From positions 1 to 56,994 of the forward strand of contig DVNM01000033.1 of assembly GCA_018714405.1 (NCBI GenBank): a DNA stretch of 56,994 bases. Reading direction: 5' to 3'. The position numbers and the translations under genes are program-made. Under the pieces are notes generated by a model. That model was not told where the DNA came from. It saw only the letters and a list, made by a program, of their open reading frames with translations, and ran no database searches. The number at the start of each line of letters is the position of its first letter. Within the stretch, counting starts at the first letter, position 1. This document shows, piece after piece, positions 7,901 through 16,344 of the stretch. The DNA is from Scybalenecus merdavium (GTDB lineage Bacteria; Bacillota; Clostridia; Oscillospirales; Acutalibacteraceae).

Positions 7901-8050
7901 TTACTTTGTTTCCCTGTGCAGAGTATGCTTCCTGCAGAATCTGCAGTACTTCTTCATCTCTAAACGGTCAGGTGTGTTCTTTTTGTTTTTCATGGTGTTG
8001 TAGTTGCGTTGTTTGCACTCCGTGCATGCCAATGTTATCTTGACTCTCAT
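7901..8050 (-). CDS. rpmG: 50S ribosomal protein L33
   Basis: The short gene encodes 49 residues, starting MRVKITLACTECKQRNY and ending CRFCRKHTLHRETK. The paired CxxC motifs (CTEC and CRFC) mark the zinc-binding form of L33. GGAGGTG stands just upstream of the ATG at 8050. It is the first gene of the rpmG-secE-nusG-rplK-rplA transcript. Confidence 0.96.
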   Translation of the reverse strand: MRVKITLACTECKQRNYNTMKNKKNTPDRLEMKKYCRFCRKHTLHRETK

Positions 8051-8163
8051 GTTGGCACCTCCAATTAATTTTCGACATATTTGCCTCCCTCACCATGTCC
8101 CGAACGCAGGCGAGACACAAAAAAGCGGGCACAAAAATAAAGCCCCCTTTAAGAGGTGTATAT

Positions 8164-8192
8164 AATTTACCACAAAAGAGAAACACAGTCAA
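8164..8192 (-). promoter_or_regulatory. Promoter of the rpmG-secE-nusG-rplKA operon
   Basis: TTGACT (8192-8187) and TAAATT (8169-8164) with a 17 bp spacer, about 115 nt upstream of rpmG. Confidence 0.75.
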
Positions 8193-8241
8193 CACTTTTT
8201 TCGGATTTTTCGGCCGCTGCACGCAAATTTAAGCGCAAATG

Positions 8242-8270
8242 TTGCATAAACGCTGATTTTATTGTATGAT
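8242..8270 (+). promoter_or_regulatory. Promoter of the RCC1-like lipoprotein gene
   Basis: TTGCAT (8242-8247) and TATGAT (8265-8270) with a 17 bp spacer. Confidence 0.65.
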
Positions 8271-8390
8271 TCTATATGATTTAAGATGATTTGAGCCGGC
8301 CAATCTGCTTTACACGGCGCCGCGCGACAAAAGCCGTTCAAAAAAAGCAGCTGCAGCATCTGATGCAGCTGCCGTCACGAGGGGATCTAT

Positions 8391-9224
8391 TTGAAAAAAG
8401 CGTTTTTTTCTATATGCTTTGTCTGCATATTCCTGATGGCAGGTTGCAGCGTGCAAGCCAAAAACGAGTCGGTGCAGCCGTCTTTTGATTTGAAGTATAA
8501 AACTTACGCTTATGCTTATGAAATCGAATATAAAGTGGAAGAAAACGCGCTTTATGCAAGAGGCAAGAACAACCTGAACTTTTTTGATGTAGAAGAAGGT
8601 GCCTTGCAGGCGCAGTGGACGAAACTTGCTGAAAATGTTGTGCATGTTGACGCGACCGGATCAGCTGTGATTTACCTGACGGAAAACGGCGAGCTATATG
8701 GAATGGGTGAACTAACCGGCGGCGTTTTGCAGACGGAGGACATCAGCGATTTTGCCCTCGATAATATCATCGCCGAGCCCAAATTGCTGATGACGAACTG
8801 CAAATACGCCGCTATTGGGATCCGTTTTGCGGTTGCGGTCAAAGAGGACAACACCCTGTGGTTTTGGGGTGAAAGTCTGAACGGGCAAAGCACAGAAGTG
8901 TTTGAAAAAACCTTGGAGCCGATCCGGATTGCCGAAAACATACAGTTTGCAGATGCATTCCTTTACACGACCGCATGGGTAGACGAAAAAGGCGATCTCT
9001 ATCTGGTCGGCGATAATTCGTTTGGGCAAATCGGCAATGGGCACAAGGGCAGCGGCTTTCCGACGCTGTATGAGGATATTGTGACCACACCGTACTGTGC
9101 GCTGAAAAACTGCACAGCCTTTACTGTTGTGGATAAAAATTACGGCATCGTTCAGGCAACAGATGCAGACGGTGCGATTTACGAATGGGGCAACAACCAA
9201 AATACGACCCCTGCCCGTGTATAA
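8391..9224 (+). CDS. RCC1-repeat-like lipoprotein
   Basis: The 277-residue product starts with a lipoprotein signal (KKAFFSICFVCIFLMAGC), so Cys19 is the likely lipidation site. The rest contains at least four RCC1-like blade motifs: GELYGMGELTGG, NTLWFWGESLNGQ, GDLYLVGDNSFGQIGNG and GAIYEWGNNQNTT. A surface-anchored partial beta-propeller is likely. The start is TTG, chosen because GAGGGG lies 8 nt upstream. The binding partner is unknown. It is a monocistronic gene with its own promoter. Confidence 0.8.
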   Translation: MKKAFFSICFVCIFLMAGCSVQAKNESVQPSFDLKYKTYAYAYEIEYKVEENALYARGKNNLNFFDVEEGALQAQWTKLAENVVHVDATGSAVIYLTENGELYGMGELTGGVLQTEDISDFALDNIIAEPKLLMTNCKYAAIGIRFAVAVKEDNTLWFWGESLNGQSTEVFEKTLEPIRIAENIQFADAFLYTTAWVDEKGDLYLVGDNSFGQIGNGHKGSGFPTLYEDIVTTPYCALKNCTAFTVVDKNYGIVQATDADGAIYEWGNNQNTTPARV

Positions 9225-9294
9225 TATAAATCATTAAATATATTCCGTAAAAATCCAGTTGATGCATATGCTGATGTTCAGAAAGGAGAAAGAA

Positions 9295-10449
9295 ATGGTC
9301 TGTGCAATACTCGGCGCCGGCGCGGCCGGACTGGTGTGCGCCATAAGGCTCAAACAGCTTGCGCCGCAGATACAGGTGATTTTGCTGGAAAAAGAACCGT
9401 CGCCCGGGCGCAAGCTGCTGGCGACCGGCAACGGCCGGTGCAACCTTTCCAACCAGCACGCGCAGTTTGCCGACGAAGCGGCACAGGCCATTTTTGAAAA
9501 GAACGGCGTAACAAGCATCCTTGCCTTTTTCAACAGTCTTGGGCTTGAAACGGTGACCGATGCAGAAGGCCGCATTTACCCGATGGCGATGCAGGCTGCC
9601 GCCGTTTTGCAGATTTTGACCGAGGCGGCAAAACGGCTTGGCGTAACACTGGTGACCGGCACATGCGTAAAAACAATACGAAAAGAGAGCGGCCGTTTTC
9701 AGATCACAACCGAAAGTGACAACGCCGAGGTTAAAAAATGGGCGGCAGACTTTGCCGTTGTCTGCTGCGGCGGCAAAGCACAAAAGAACCTGGGCAGCGA
9801 CGGCAGCGGCTACGCGCTGTTAAAAGCTTTCGGCCACCGCATCACACCGCTTTGCCCCGCCCTGGTACAGCTGAAATCGCCGAACAAAAGCTGCCGCGCT
9901 TTAAAAGGGCAACGGCGCAAATGTCTGGTTTCGGCCGAGTGTAGCGGAAAAGTTTTAAAATGCGAATACGGCGAAGTACTGTTTACGGACTATGGGCTTT
10001 CCGGTATTGTCATTATGGATCTTTCCGCCGTTTTTGCACGGCACAGCGGCGAAGAAAACGCCGTGGTGATCGACCTGCTGCCTGAGATGCCGGAAGCACG
10101 CATTGCCCGGCATTTTAAAGAATTCGGCAGCCTGGTGGGACTGCTTGGCGTGCAGCTTGACCGCGTGATGCAAAAATGCGGCGGGCAAAACGCAGAAAAA
10201 GTGGCGCACATCTGCAAAAACTGGCGGCTGCCGGTCACCGGCACGCTGGGATTTGACCACGCCCAGATCACGATGGGCGGCGCGGACCTATGTGCATTCC
10301 ACCATGGACTGGAATCCAAATACGAAAAAAATCTGTTTGCTGCAGGCGAGATCTTAAACGTGCAGGGGCCGTGCGGCGGCTTTAACCTGTCGTGGGCGTT
10401 TTCCAGCGCACTCACTGTGGCCGAGGAAATTGCAGGAAGGACAAAATGA
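9295..10449 (+). CDS. BaiN/HI0933-family FAD-dependent oxidoreductase
   Basis: This is an FAD flavoprotein of the family annotated as BaiN-like or aminoacetone-oxidase-type. The 384-residue protein opens with a dinucleotide-binding motif (AILGAGAAGLVCAIRL), then SPGRKLLATGNGRCNLSN and near the C terminus GEILNVQGPCGGFNLSWAFS, all typical of the family. AAAGGAG precedes the ATG at 9295. It overlaps the next FAD gene by 4 nt (ATGA), so the two are translationally coupled. The substrate cannot be read from the sequence. Confidence 0.88.
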   Translation: MVCAILGAGAAGLVCAIRLKQLAPQIQVILLEKEPSPGRKLLATGNGRCNLSNQHAQFADEAAQAIFEKNGVTSILAFFNSLGLETVTDAEGRIYPMAMQAAAVLQILTEAAKRLGVTLVTGTCVKTIRKESGRFQITTESDNAEVKKWAADFAVVCCGGKAQKNLGSDGSGYALLKAFGHRITPLCPALVQLKSPNKSCRALKGQRRKCLVSAECSGKVLKCEYGEVLFTDYGLSGIVIMDLSAVFARHSGEENAVVIDLLPEMPEARIARHFKEFGSLVGLLGVQLDRVMQKCGGQNAEKVAHICKNWRLPVTGTLGFDHAQITMGGADLCAFHHGLESKYEKNLFAAGEILNVQGPCGGFNLSWAFSSALTVAEEIAGRTK

Positions 10450-12044
10450 TAAGAATTCAGGAAATACGCCTGGCGCTCGATGAAAGCGAAAAAAGCCTTT
10501 ATTCGCGCGCGGCAAAAATTCTGCGCATTCAGCCGCAGGCCATTGAAAAACTGACGATTTACAAAAAAAGCGTGGACGCACGCAAAAAAAGCAACGTCTT
10601 TTTCAGCTACACCGTAGATGTGACCACAAAGGACGAGGACAAGATCGTTGCGAACTGTGCGAGCACCAAAGTGCAGCTTGTGACGCCGAAAGTGTACACC
10701 CTGCCGGAAAACAAGCGCAAAAGCAGCCTTCGCCCCGTCATTGTGGGCTTTGGCCCGGCCGGCATGTTTGCCGGGCTGGTGCTGGCGCTTTCCGGGCTTT
10801 GCCCCATCATTCTGGAACGCGGCAAAGCCGTAAGCGAACGGCAAAAAGATGTGGACCGCTTTTGGAAAGAACACATTTTAGACGAAGAGTCGAACGTGCA
10901 GTTCGGCGAGGGCGGCGCCGGCACCTTCAGCGACGGCAAGCTGACCACCGGCATCAAAAGCCCATACATCCGCAAAATTCTGGAAGAGCTTTACGAAGCC
11001 GGTGCACCGGAGGAGATCCTTTACTCCTCGCGCCCGCACATCGGCACGGACAAGCTGGCGACCGTTGTGCAGAACATCCGCAAAAAAATCACGTCGCTCG
11101 GCGGCGAAGTGCGGCTGGAATGCCGGCTGGACAAAATCATCAGTGTCAACAACTTTGTGCACGGCGTGACGTATTCGCACCACGGCGAAAGCTTTGATCT
11201 GGAAACGGACTGCGTCATTTTGGCGATCGGCCACAGCGCGCGCGACACGGTGGAGATGCTCTACAGCAGCGGTGTTGCGATCACCCAAAAGCCATTTTCC
11301 GTGGGCGCGCGCATTGAACACCCGCAAAAGCTGATCGACCGGGCACAATACGGCCGCTTTGCCGGCCACCCGGCACTCGGCGCAGCCGATTACAAGCTGA
11401 GCTGCCACACGCTGCACGAGCGCGGCGCCTACACGTTTTGTATGTGCCCGGGCGGCACCGTAGTGGCGGCGGCCAGCGAAAAAGGCGGTGTCGTCGTAAA
11501 CGGCATGAGCACCTGGGCGCGAGACGGAGAAAACGCAAACTCCGCCCTGCTGGTCGGCATTGAACCGCAGCATTTTCCAAGCGAACATCCGCTGGCCGGT
11601 ATGTACTGGCAGCGCGAGATCGAACAAAAAGCCTTTCAGCTTGCCGGCAGCAGTTACAAAGCACCCGCGCAGCTTGTGGGCGATTTCCTGGCCGGAAAAG
11701 CCTCTGCAAAACTGGGCAGCGTGCGCCCGACCTGCCCCACCGGCGTGACCCCGACCGACCTGCGCGAATGCCTGCCGGCGCCGGTCACCAAAACGATGCA
11801 AAGCGCCATCGTGCAGATGGACGAAAAATTAAAAGGCTTTGCCCTTTACGACGCGGTGCTGACCGCGCCCGAAACGCGCAGCTCCTCGCCGGTGCGCATC
11901 ACGCGCGACGACTTTTTGCAGTGCTCGATCCGCGGCGTTTACCCCTGCGGCGAAGGCGCAGGCTATGCCGGCGGCATCGTCAGCGCCGCCAACGACGGCA
12001 TACGCTGTGCACACGCCGTGCTGGACGACGAGCACAACTTTTAA
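10446..12044 (+). CDS. COG2509-type FAD-dependent dehydrogenase
   Basis: The 532-residue protein has an N-terminal domain of about 95 residues, an FAD-binding motif (VIVGFGPAGMFAGLVLA), the conserved VQFGEGGAGTFSDGKLTTG, and C-terminal YPCGEGAGYAGGIVSAANDG. These mark the uncharacterised FAD-dependent dehydrogenase family common in Firmicutes. The start ATG overlaps the stop of the upstream flavoprotein gene, so the pair is probably one operon ended by the terminator at 12124. The physiological substrate is unknown. Confidence 0.88.
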   Translation: MIRIQEIRLALDESEKSLYSRAAKILRIQPQAIEKLTIYKKSVDARKKSNVFFSYTVDVTTKDEDKIVANCASTKVQLVTPKVYTLPENKRKSSLRPVIVGFGPAGMFAGLVLALSGLCPIILERGKAVSERQKDVDRFWKEHILDEESNVQFGEGGAGTFSDGKLTTGIKSPYIRKILEELYEAGAPEEILYSSRPHIGTDKLATVVQNIRKKITSLGGEVRLECRLDKIISVNNFVHGVTYSHHGESFDLETDCVILAIGHSARDTVEMLYSSGVAITQKPFSVGARIEHPQKLIDRAQYGRFAGHPALGAADYKLSCHTLHERGAYTFCMCPGGTVVAAASEKGGVVVNGMSTWARDGENANSALLVGIEPQHFPSEHPLAGMYWQREIEQKAFQLAGSSYKAPAQLVGDFLAGKASAKLGSVRPTCPTGVTPTDLRECLPAPVTKTMQSAIVQMDEKLKGFALYDAVLTAPETRSSSPVRITRDDFLQCSIRGVYPCGEGAGYAGGIVSAANDGIRCAHAVLDDEHNF

Positions 12045-12123
12045 TTTTAGCCATGCAACAATACTTGGCGGACTTTTCGCACCGCATTTGACTCTATAGC
12101 AAATACAGATATACATTACAAAG

Positions 12124-12156
12124 AAACGGCCGGGTACGCTGTACCCCGGCCGTTTT
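12124..12156. terminator. Bidirectional terminator between convergent genes
   Basis: A stem of CGGCCGGGTAC and GTACCCCGGCCG with a GCT loop is flanked by AAA and TTTT. It serves the FAD operon (+) and the MATE gene (-). Confidence 0.85.
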
Positions 12157-12165
12157 GCTGCTTAT

Positions 12166-13512
12166 TCAATCATTTTCATCGGGTCGGATCTTCAGCGCGC
12201 CGCGGTAAACAAAGACGGAGACGACGGCTGTGAGCAGCTCTGCCACCCAAAACGCGTGCCAAACGCCGACAGCGCCAAACAGGCGGCTGAGCAAGAATGC
12301 CGCCGGCAAAATCACGAGAATATAGCGGCAAAGCGAAATCACGAGCGAGCGGCCGCCCTTGCCGAGCCCCTCGAGCGCGCCGGACGAAGTGACCGAAACA
12401 GCCGACACGATAAACCCGGCCGAAATCACCCGCAGCGCCGTTTCACCGGCCGCGACCGTCTGCACATTGTCGGTAAAAAGGCCGATCAGCTGCCCCGGGA
12501 CCGCCAGGCAAAGCACCGTGCCGAGCGCCATGATGAGGCAATTTGAGATCAGAGTCAGATTATAGATGCTGCGCACGCGCTTCATCTCGCCCGCCCCGAA
12601 ATTAAACCCGAGCAGCGGCCGCATGCCCTGCACGATGCCGTTTGCCGGCAAATAAAGAAAGGTCTGCAGCTTATAGTAAACACCGAGCACTACAACGTAG
12701 CTTTGGGCAAACGCCGCCAAAATTGCATTGAGCGCTGAGATCAGCACTGACGGCAGCGCCAGATTTAAAACGGCCGGAATGCCGACGGCATACAGCCGCG
12801 CATCGATCCGGCGGTCCGCTTTCAGATAGCGTCGGCGGATGCGCACCGGCAGCGGACGTGTGAAATAGATCGCCAGGTAGATCACCAGGGTCAGCACCTG
12901 GCCGATACCGGTCGCGAGCGCGGCACCTTCTATGCCCATTTCCGGAAACGGGCCCAGGCCGAAAATCAAAACCGGATCCAGCACGATATTGGCCACACAG
13001 CCGCTCATCAGGGCGACCATCGTCACTTTCATGCGCCCGACCGACTGAAAAATTTTTTCAAACGACAGTCCAAGCATAATGATGACGGAAAAAGAAAACG
13101 CCACGTTTGCATAGCGCACACCCAGATCGGCAACAGCCGGATCTGAAGTAAATGCACGCAAAAAAGACGGCATGATCGCAATGCTGCCCACCATCAGCAG
13201 CACGCCGTGCAGCACGGAATACGCCATGCCGTGCGTGGCGGCAACGCCGGCCTTCTCCTGGTTGCCGGCGCCGAGGAAGTACGCAATGACCGCATTCATG
13301 CCGACGCCAAAACCGATGGCCGCCGCATTGATGAAATTCTGCACCGGGTAAACAAGCGAAAGCGCTGTCATGGCCTCCTCGCTGATTTTGGCGACAAAAT
13401 AGCTGTCTACTATATTATAAAGAGAGTTGACCAGCATGGAAATGACCATAGGCAGCGCCATAGAAGCAAGAAGCGGACCGACCGGTTTTGTGCGCATAAA
13501 ATTCTGATCCAT
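12166..13512 (-). CDS. MATE family efflux transporter
   Basis: The 448-residue polytopic protein has about 12 membrane helices. It matches the MATE family in its opening GPLLASMALPMVISMLVNSL, YNIVDSYFVAKI and the internal repeat (GALEGLGKGGRSLVISLCRY). Such proteins export cationic drugs or metabolites using Na+ or H+ gradients. The gene has a consensus promoter and a long leader with a terminator-like hairpin ending only about 10 nt before the start, which suggests regulated read-through. The substrate is unknown. Confidence 0.93.
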   Translation of the reverse strand: MDQNFMRTKPVGPLLASMALPMVISMLVNSLYNIVDSYFVAKISEEAMTALSLVYPVQNFINAAAIGFGVGMNAVIAYFLGAGNQEKAGVAATHGMAYSVLHGVLLMVGSIAIMPSFLRAFTSDPAVADLGVRYANVAFSFSVIIMLGLSFEKIFQSVGRMKVTMVALMSGCVANIVLDPVLIFGLGPFPEMGIEGAALATGIGQVLTLVIYLAIYFTRPLPVRIRRRYLKADRRIDARLYAVGIPAVLNLALPSVLISALNAILAAFAQSYVVVLGVYYKLQTFLYLPANGIVQGMRPLLGFNFGAGEMKRVRSIYNLTLISNCLIMALGTVLCLAVPGQLIGLFTDNVQTVAAGETALRVISAGFIVSAVSVTSSGALEGLGKGGRSLVISLCRYILVILPAAFLLSRLFGAVGVWHAFWVAELLTAVVSVFVYRGALKIRPDEND

Positions 13513-13522
13513 TTTTCACCTC

Positions 13523-13565
13523 AAAAAAATCGCCGCACAGACTGCCCAAAAGCAGCTGTGCGGCG
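13523..13565 (-). terminator. Attenuator-like terminator in the MATE leader
   Basis: On the minus strand the arms CGCCGCACAG and CTGTGCGGCG, with an inner CTGC/GCAG pairing, are followed by ATTTTTTT. The hairpin lies between the MATE promoter and start codon, so it should stop transcription unless it is disrupted. Confidence 0.85.
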
Positions 13566-13612
13566 AAAAGAATTCAAACGAATTGAAAAATCCACACGAG
13601 TTTTAGGTGCAC

Positions 13613-13641
13613 ATTATAGCACGGCGCCATGTGCTTGTCAA
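13613..13641 (-). promoter_or_regulatory. Consensus promoter of the MATE gene
   Basis: TTGACA (13641-13636) and TATAAT (13618-13613), both perfect hexamers, with a 17 bp spacer. The transcript would carry a leader of about 90 nt. Confidence 0.88.
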
Positions 13642-13868
13642 GGCAGCTCAAAAAGTTGTGGCAAAAAACGCATTTCCTGTAACAAACGGCAAAAAAGTGC
13701 ATTCCTTATTAATAGAAGTGCCCGGGCGGCCTGATGAAAAGTTACAACAAATGACAAAAAGGCAAACATATTGCAAAAAAACGTTCCTTTTTTTATAATG
13801 ATATCATATGACTGGTTGCGCTGCGTTCTGCTCAGCAGACCCGGCCGTATCCGCACGATTGTGAAAGG
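13642..13868. other. Divergent intergenic region, MATE / C39-like gene
   Basis: No gene is seen. The plus-strand promoter for the downstream secreted protein lies at 13771-13799, followed by a short ATGATATCAT palindrome. The rest is AT-rich sequence without a recognised motif. Confidence 0.5.
13771..13799 (+). promoter_or_regulatory. Promoter of the BIg2/SH3/C39-like gene
   Basis: TTGCAA (13771-13776) and TATAAT (13794-13799) with a 17 bp spacer. Confidence 0.75.
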
Positions 13869-13877
13869 ATGAGAAAT

Positions 13878-15566
13878 GTGAAAAAGAAGATCTTGATTAC
13901 CGCCGCGTCCGTCGCTGCCGCTGCAGTCATTGTAGCCGGCGTGCTGCTTGGCACAGCCGCCGCAAAAAAGGAGCCCGAGCCCGCAGCCGCTACCGACTCG
14001 CCTGCAGTGTCGGCCCAAAGCGAAACGCAACCGCCCTCTACCGACGCACCGCAGCTGACCTTAAAACTTAGCGAAACACGCATTGAAGTGGGCAAAACCG
14101 CAACGGCCGAAACAACGGCAAACGCCAGCTGTACCGGCGAAGTGCAGATCATCAGCAGCGACACAGCCGTTTTATCTGTAAACGGCACAACACTTACGGC
14201 ACTGGCGCCCGGCGAAGCGACCGTTTATGCCCAGTGCGGCAACGCCAAAAGTGAAGAGATCACCGTGGCGTGCATCGTCTACGCCACCGGCATGTCGCTG
14301 AACAAGGAATCTGCTACGATCAAAATCGGCGACCAAACCACGCTCAGCGCCAGCCTGACGCCCGACAACGTAACGGAAAAAAGCATCAGCTGGTCCACAT
14401 CGGACAAAAATATTGCCACCGTCAGCAAAAAAGGCGTTGTGACCGGCAAGGGCGTAGGCACCGCCACCATCACCGCCAAAGACGCCAGCGGAAAACTGAC
14501 GGCCAGCTGCAAAATTACGGTTGACCCGGTCGAAGTCAGCAGTGTCAGCTTCAGCGAAAGCAATATCAAACTGGGCAAGGGGCAGAAATTCATTGTGACC
14601 TCCTCTGTCTCACCTGAAAATGCCACCTATAAGTCACTGGACATCACGGTTTCCAACAGCAATGTCGTTTCTTACTCCGGCAGCACGCTGACGGCCAAGG
14701 CACCCGGCACCGCCACGGTGACGGCGAAGGCGCACAACGGAAAAAGCGACAGCTTTAAAGTGACCGTGACCGAGGAAAAAACATCCAAAACGATGTACAC
14801 GACCTCAAACGTAAACCTGAGAAGCGGCAAATCCACCTCCAGCAAATCCATAAAAGTCGTGTCTGCCGGCACAGCCGTGGACGTGGTCAAAAACGGCACC
14901 TGGGCAATGGTCAACACCGGCGGCCAGGTGGGTTATATCAAAAGCAGCTACCTTTCCAGCGTAAAGCCGGTGCACATTTCCGGCGTGCCATACCTGAACC
15001 AATTTTCGCTTGGCCTGCCGACCGGGTGTGAAGCCGTTTCTGCCGCTATGGTTTTAAAATACCACGGCTACAACGTCAGCGCCAACACGATCGTGAATGC
15101 CACGCCGAACGGCGAAGCCAAACACAAAGAAAACGGCAAGTGGGTCGGCGCCAACCCGTTTGAGGAATTTGTGGGGCACCCCTCTAAAAACAAGACCTAC
15201 GGCTCTTACGGCTGCTTTGCGGCACCGATCGTAAAAGCGATGAAAACCGTGGCCGGCAGCCGTGTGAAAGATATTTCCGGTTGCTCCTCTGACACGCTGT
15301 TTGACTATGTGGCCGACGGCCACCCTGTGGTGGTGTGGTGCGTAAAGAACGCCGGCAACCTGAAGACCGGTGTGACCTGGACTTACCCGGACGGCAGCGG
15401 TAAATTCACCGAGCTTTCGGGCGAGCACTGCGCCGTGCTGATCGGTTACGACAGCAAAAACGTTTACCTGAACGATCCGTCAGCCGGCAAAAACGTGACC
15501 CAGCCGAAGAGCAAGTTCATTTCCAACTGGAAAAAGCTGTACTCTCAGGCGATCGTGGTAGAATAA
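13878..15566 (+). CDS. Secreted BIg2-SH3-C39-like peptidase protein
   Basis: This is a surface or secreted protein of about 562 residues. An N-terminal membrane helix (ITAASVAAAAVIVAGVLLG) and a Pro/Ala/Thr linker lead to three Ig-like BIg2 repeats (for example TATITAKDASGKLTASCKIT). An SH3b domain follows (SNVNLRSGKSTSSKSIKVVS, from about 304), then a C39-like cysteine peptidase domain. Cys near 384 (LPTGCEAVSAAMVLKYHGY), His near 516 (GEHCAVLIGYD) and Asp in YLNDPSAG fit a papain-like triad. I prefer GTG at 13878, because the AAAGGAT ribosome site is too close to the ATG at 13869. The substrate is unknown. Confidence 0.82.
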   Translation: MKKKILITAASVAAAAVIVAGVLLGTAAAKKEPEPAAATDSPAVSAQSETQPPSTDAPQLTLKLSETRIEVGKTATAETTANASCTGEVQIISSDTAVLSVNGTTLTALAPGEATVYAQCGNAKSEEITVACIVYATGMSLNKESATIKIGDQTTLSASLTPDNVTEKSISWSTSDKNIATVSKKGVVTGKGVGTATITAKDASGKLTASCKITVDPVEVSSVSFSESNIKLGKGQKFIVTSSVSPENATYKSLDITVSNSNVVSYSGSTLTAKAPGTATVTAKAHNGKSDSFKVTVTEEKTSKTMYTTSNVNLRSGKSTSSKSIKVVSAGTAVDVVKNGTWAMVNTGGQVGYIKSSYLSSVKPVHISGVPYLNQFSLGLPTGCEAVSAAMVLKYHGYNVSANTIVNATPNGEAKHKENGKWVGANPFEEFVGHPSKNKTYGSYGCFAAPIVKAMKTVAGSRVKDISGCSSDTLFDYVADGHPVVVWCVKNAGNLKTGVTWTYPDGSGKFTELSGEHCAVLIGYDSKNVYLNDPSAGKNVTQPKSKFISNWKKLYSQAIVVE

Positions 15567-15571
15567 AAGCC

Positions 15572-15604
15572 AGCGGCGGAGCATTTGCCCCGCCGCTTTT
15601 AATT
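15572..15604 (+). terminator. Terminator of the C39-like gene
   Basis: Arms AGCGGCGG and CCGCCGCT are followed by TTTAATTT. Confidence 0.85.
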
Positions 15605-15629
15605 TGTTTTGAAAATTGCAAAAAAGGGC

Positions 15630-15657
15630 TTGACAAATCGCGCAAATGTTATATAAT
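15630..15657 (+). promoter_or_regulatory. Promoter of tRNA-Gln
   Basis: TTGACA (15630-15635) and TATAAT (15652-15657) with a 16 bp spacer, 12 bp before the tRNA. Confidence 0.85.
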
Positions 15658-15669
15658 ATTAGCGTTCAC

Positions 15670-15743
15670 AGCGGTATAGTGTAACGGTAACACTCCGGAC
15701 TCTGACTCCGTCATTTAAGGTTCGAATCCTTATACCGCTGCCA
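15670..15743 (+). tRNA. tRNA-Gln (CTG anticodon)
   Basis: The 7 bp acceptor stem AGCGGTA/TACCGCT, D-arm GTGT/ACAC and T-arm TAAGG-TTCGAAT-CCTTA fold as a cloverleaf with encoded CCA. The anticodon loop CTCTGAC gives CTG. The anticodon stem has a mismatch at its outer pair (C27 with T43), while the other four pairs are good. Confidence 0.93.
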
Positions 15744-15746
15744 AAT

Positions 15747-15779
15747 GAAAAAAAGCAGGCTGAATGGCCTGCTTTTTTT
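15747..15779 (+). terminator. Terminator of tRNA-Gln
   Basis: The arms GCAGGC and GCCTGC are flanked by an A-tract and TTTTTTT. Confidence 0.88.
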
Positions 15780-15888
15780 CATTCTACCAACAACATGGAT
15801 TCGAACCTTAAATTAAAATTGAATCCTTTAGCCGAGCAAGGCGCAAGCCTTGCGAACGCCAAGGTTCTGGCCGCGAAGCGGACAGGTT

Positions 15889-15940
15889 CTTATACCGCTG
15901 CCAAATAAAAAGCAGGCTGAAAGGCCTGCTTTTTCATTTT
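15889..15940 (+). repeat. Degenerate copy of the tRNA-Gln 3' end and terminator
   Basis: CTTATACCGCTGCCAAAT is identical to the end of the tRNA-Gln acceptor arm and trailer. It is followed by a second GCAGGCTGAAAGGCCTGC terminator almost identical to the one at 15747-15779. The rest of the tRNA is missing, so this is not a functional tRNA. An inverted copy of the T-arm (GGATTCGAACCTT) lies near 15797-15809. Confidence 0.85.
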
Positions 15941-15943
15941 ACC

Positions 15944-16344
15944 GAAACCGCACCCTGCAGGCCGTATTTTCTAAACACTTGTGTGATTTTTTAAAAAAGT
16001 ACTCTGATTTTTCATATTAATATTTAAGAGTAAATCAGCTAAAATAAAATCAATGTATTGCGCGGCCAGGCGCTCTGCCCGGATACGCTTGAAATTATTT
16101 TTTATACAAGCCACATTTTTGCTATCATTCTTCATAAAAATGTATTATAATATAAACAAATATTTATCAATAAAGCACAAAAAGCAAAAAGTGCACTTCC
16201 CGTGCGGTGGAATGCTGTAAAAGAACAAGGGTGATCGAATGCTATTTTGAATAAACAGGAAATATGTAAATAAGGTAAAAATAGCCGGCAGCTGCGCGGC
16301 GTCTGGTTGAACGGCTGCCGGAAAATGATTTTGAGGGGGTCATT
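15944..16344. other. AT-rich intergenic region upstream of the first GPH transporter
   Basis: No gene is seen. A TATAAT (16146-16151) has no good -35, which would fit activator-dependent expression. GCTTG...CAAGC arms lie at about 16087-16111. A leader hairpin at about 16284-16321 (GCCGGCAGC / GGCTGCCGG) precedes the GPH ribosome-binding site without a clear U-tract. Confidence 0.5.

Larger units (their letters stand above)
8051..8390. other. Divergent intergenic region between rpmG and the lipoprotein gene
   Basis: No gene is seen in this stretch. It holds the rpmG operon promoter and leader on the minus strand and the lipoprotein promoter on the plus strand. A palindromic segment at about 8347-8372 (arms GCAGCTGCA / TGCAGCTGC) lies just before the ribosome-binding site of the lipoprotein gene and lacks a U-tract. 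Confidence 0.6.

Noticed and set aside
13513..13641. Naming the MATE leader as a known riboswitch
   Set aside because: The leader is short and I could not match a conserved aptamer; only promoter and terminator are supported.
15780..15905. A second complete tRNA gene downstream of tRNA-Gln
   Set aside because: Only the 3' acceptor end is present; no D-arm or anticodon arm can be folded.
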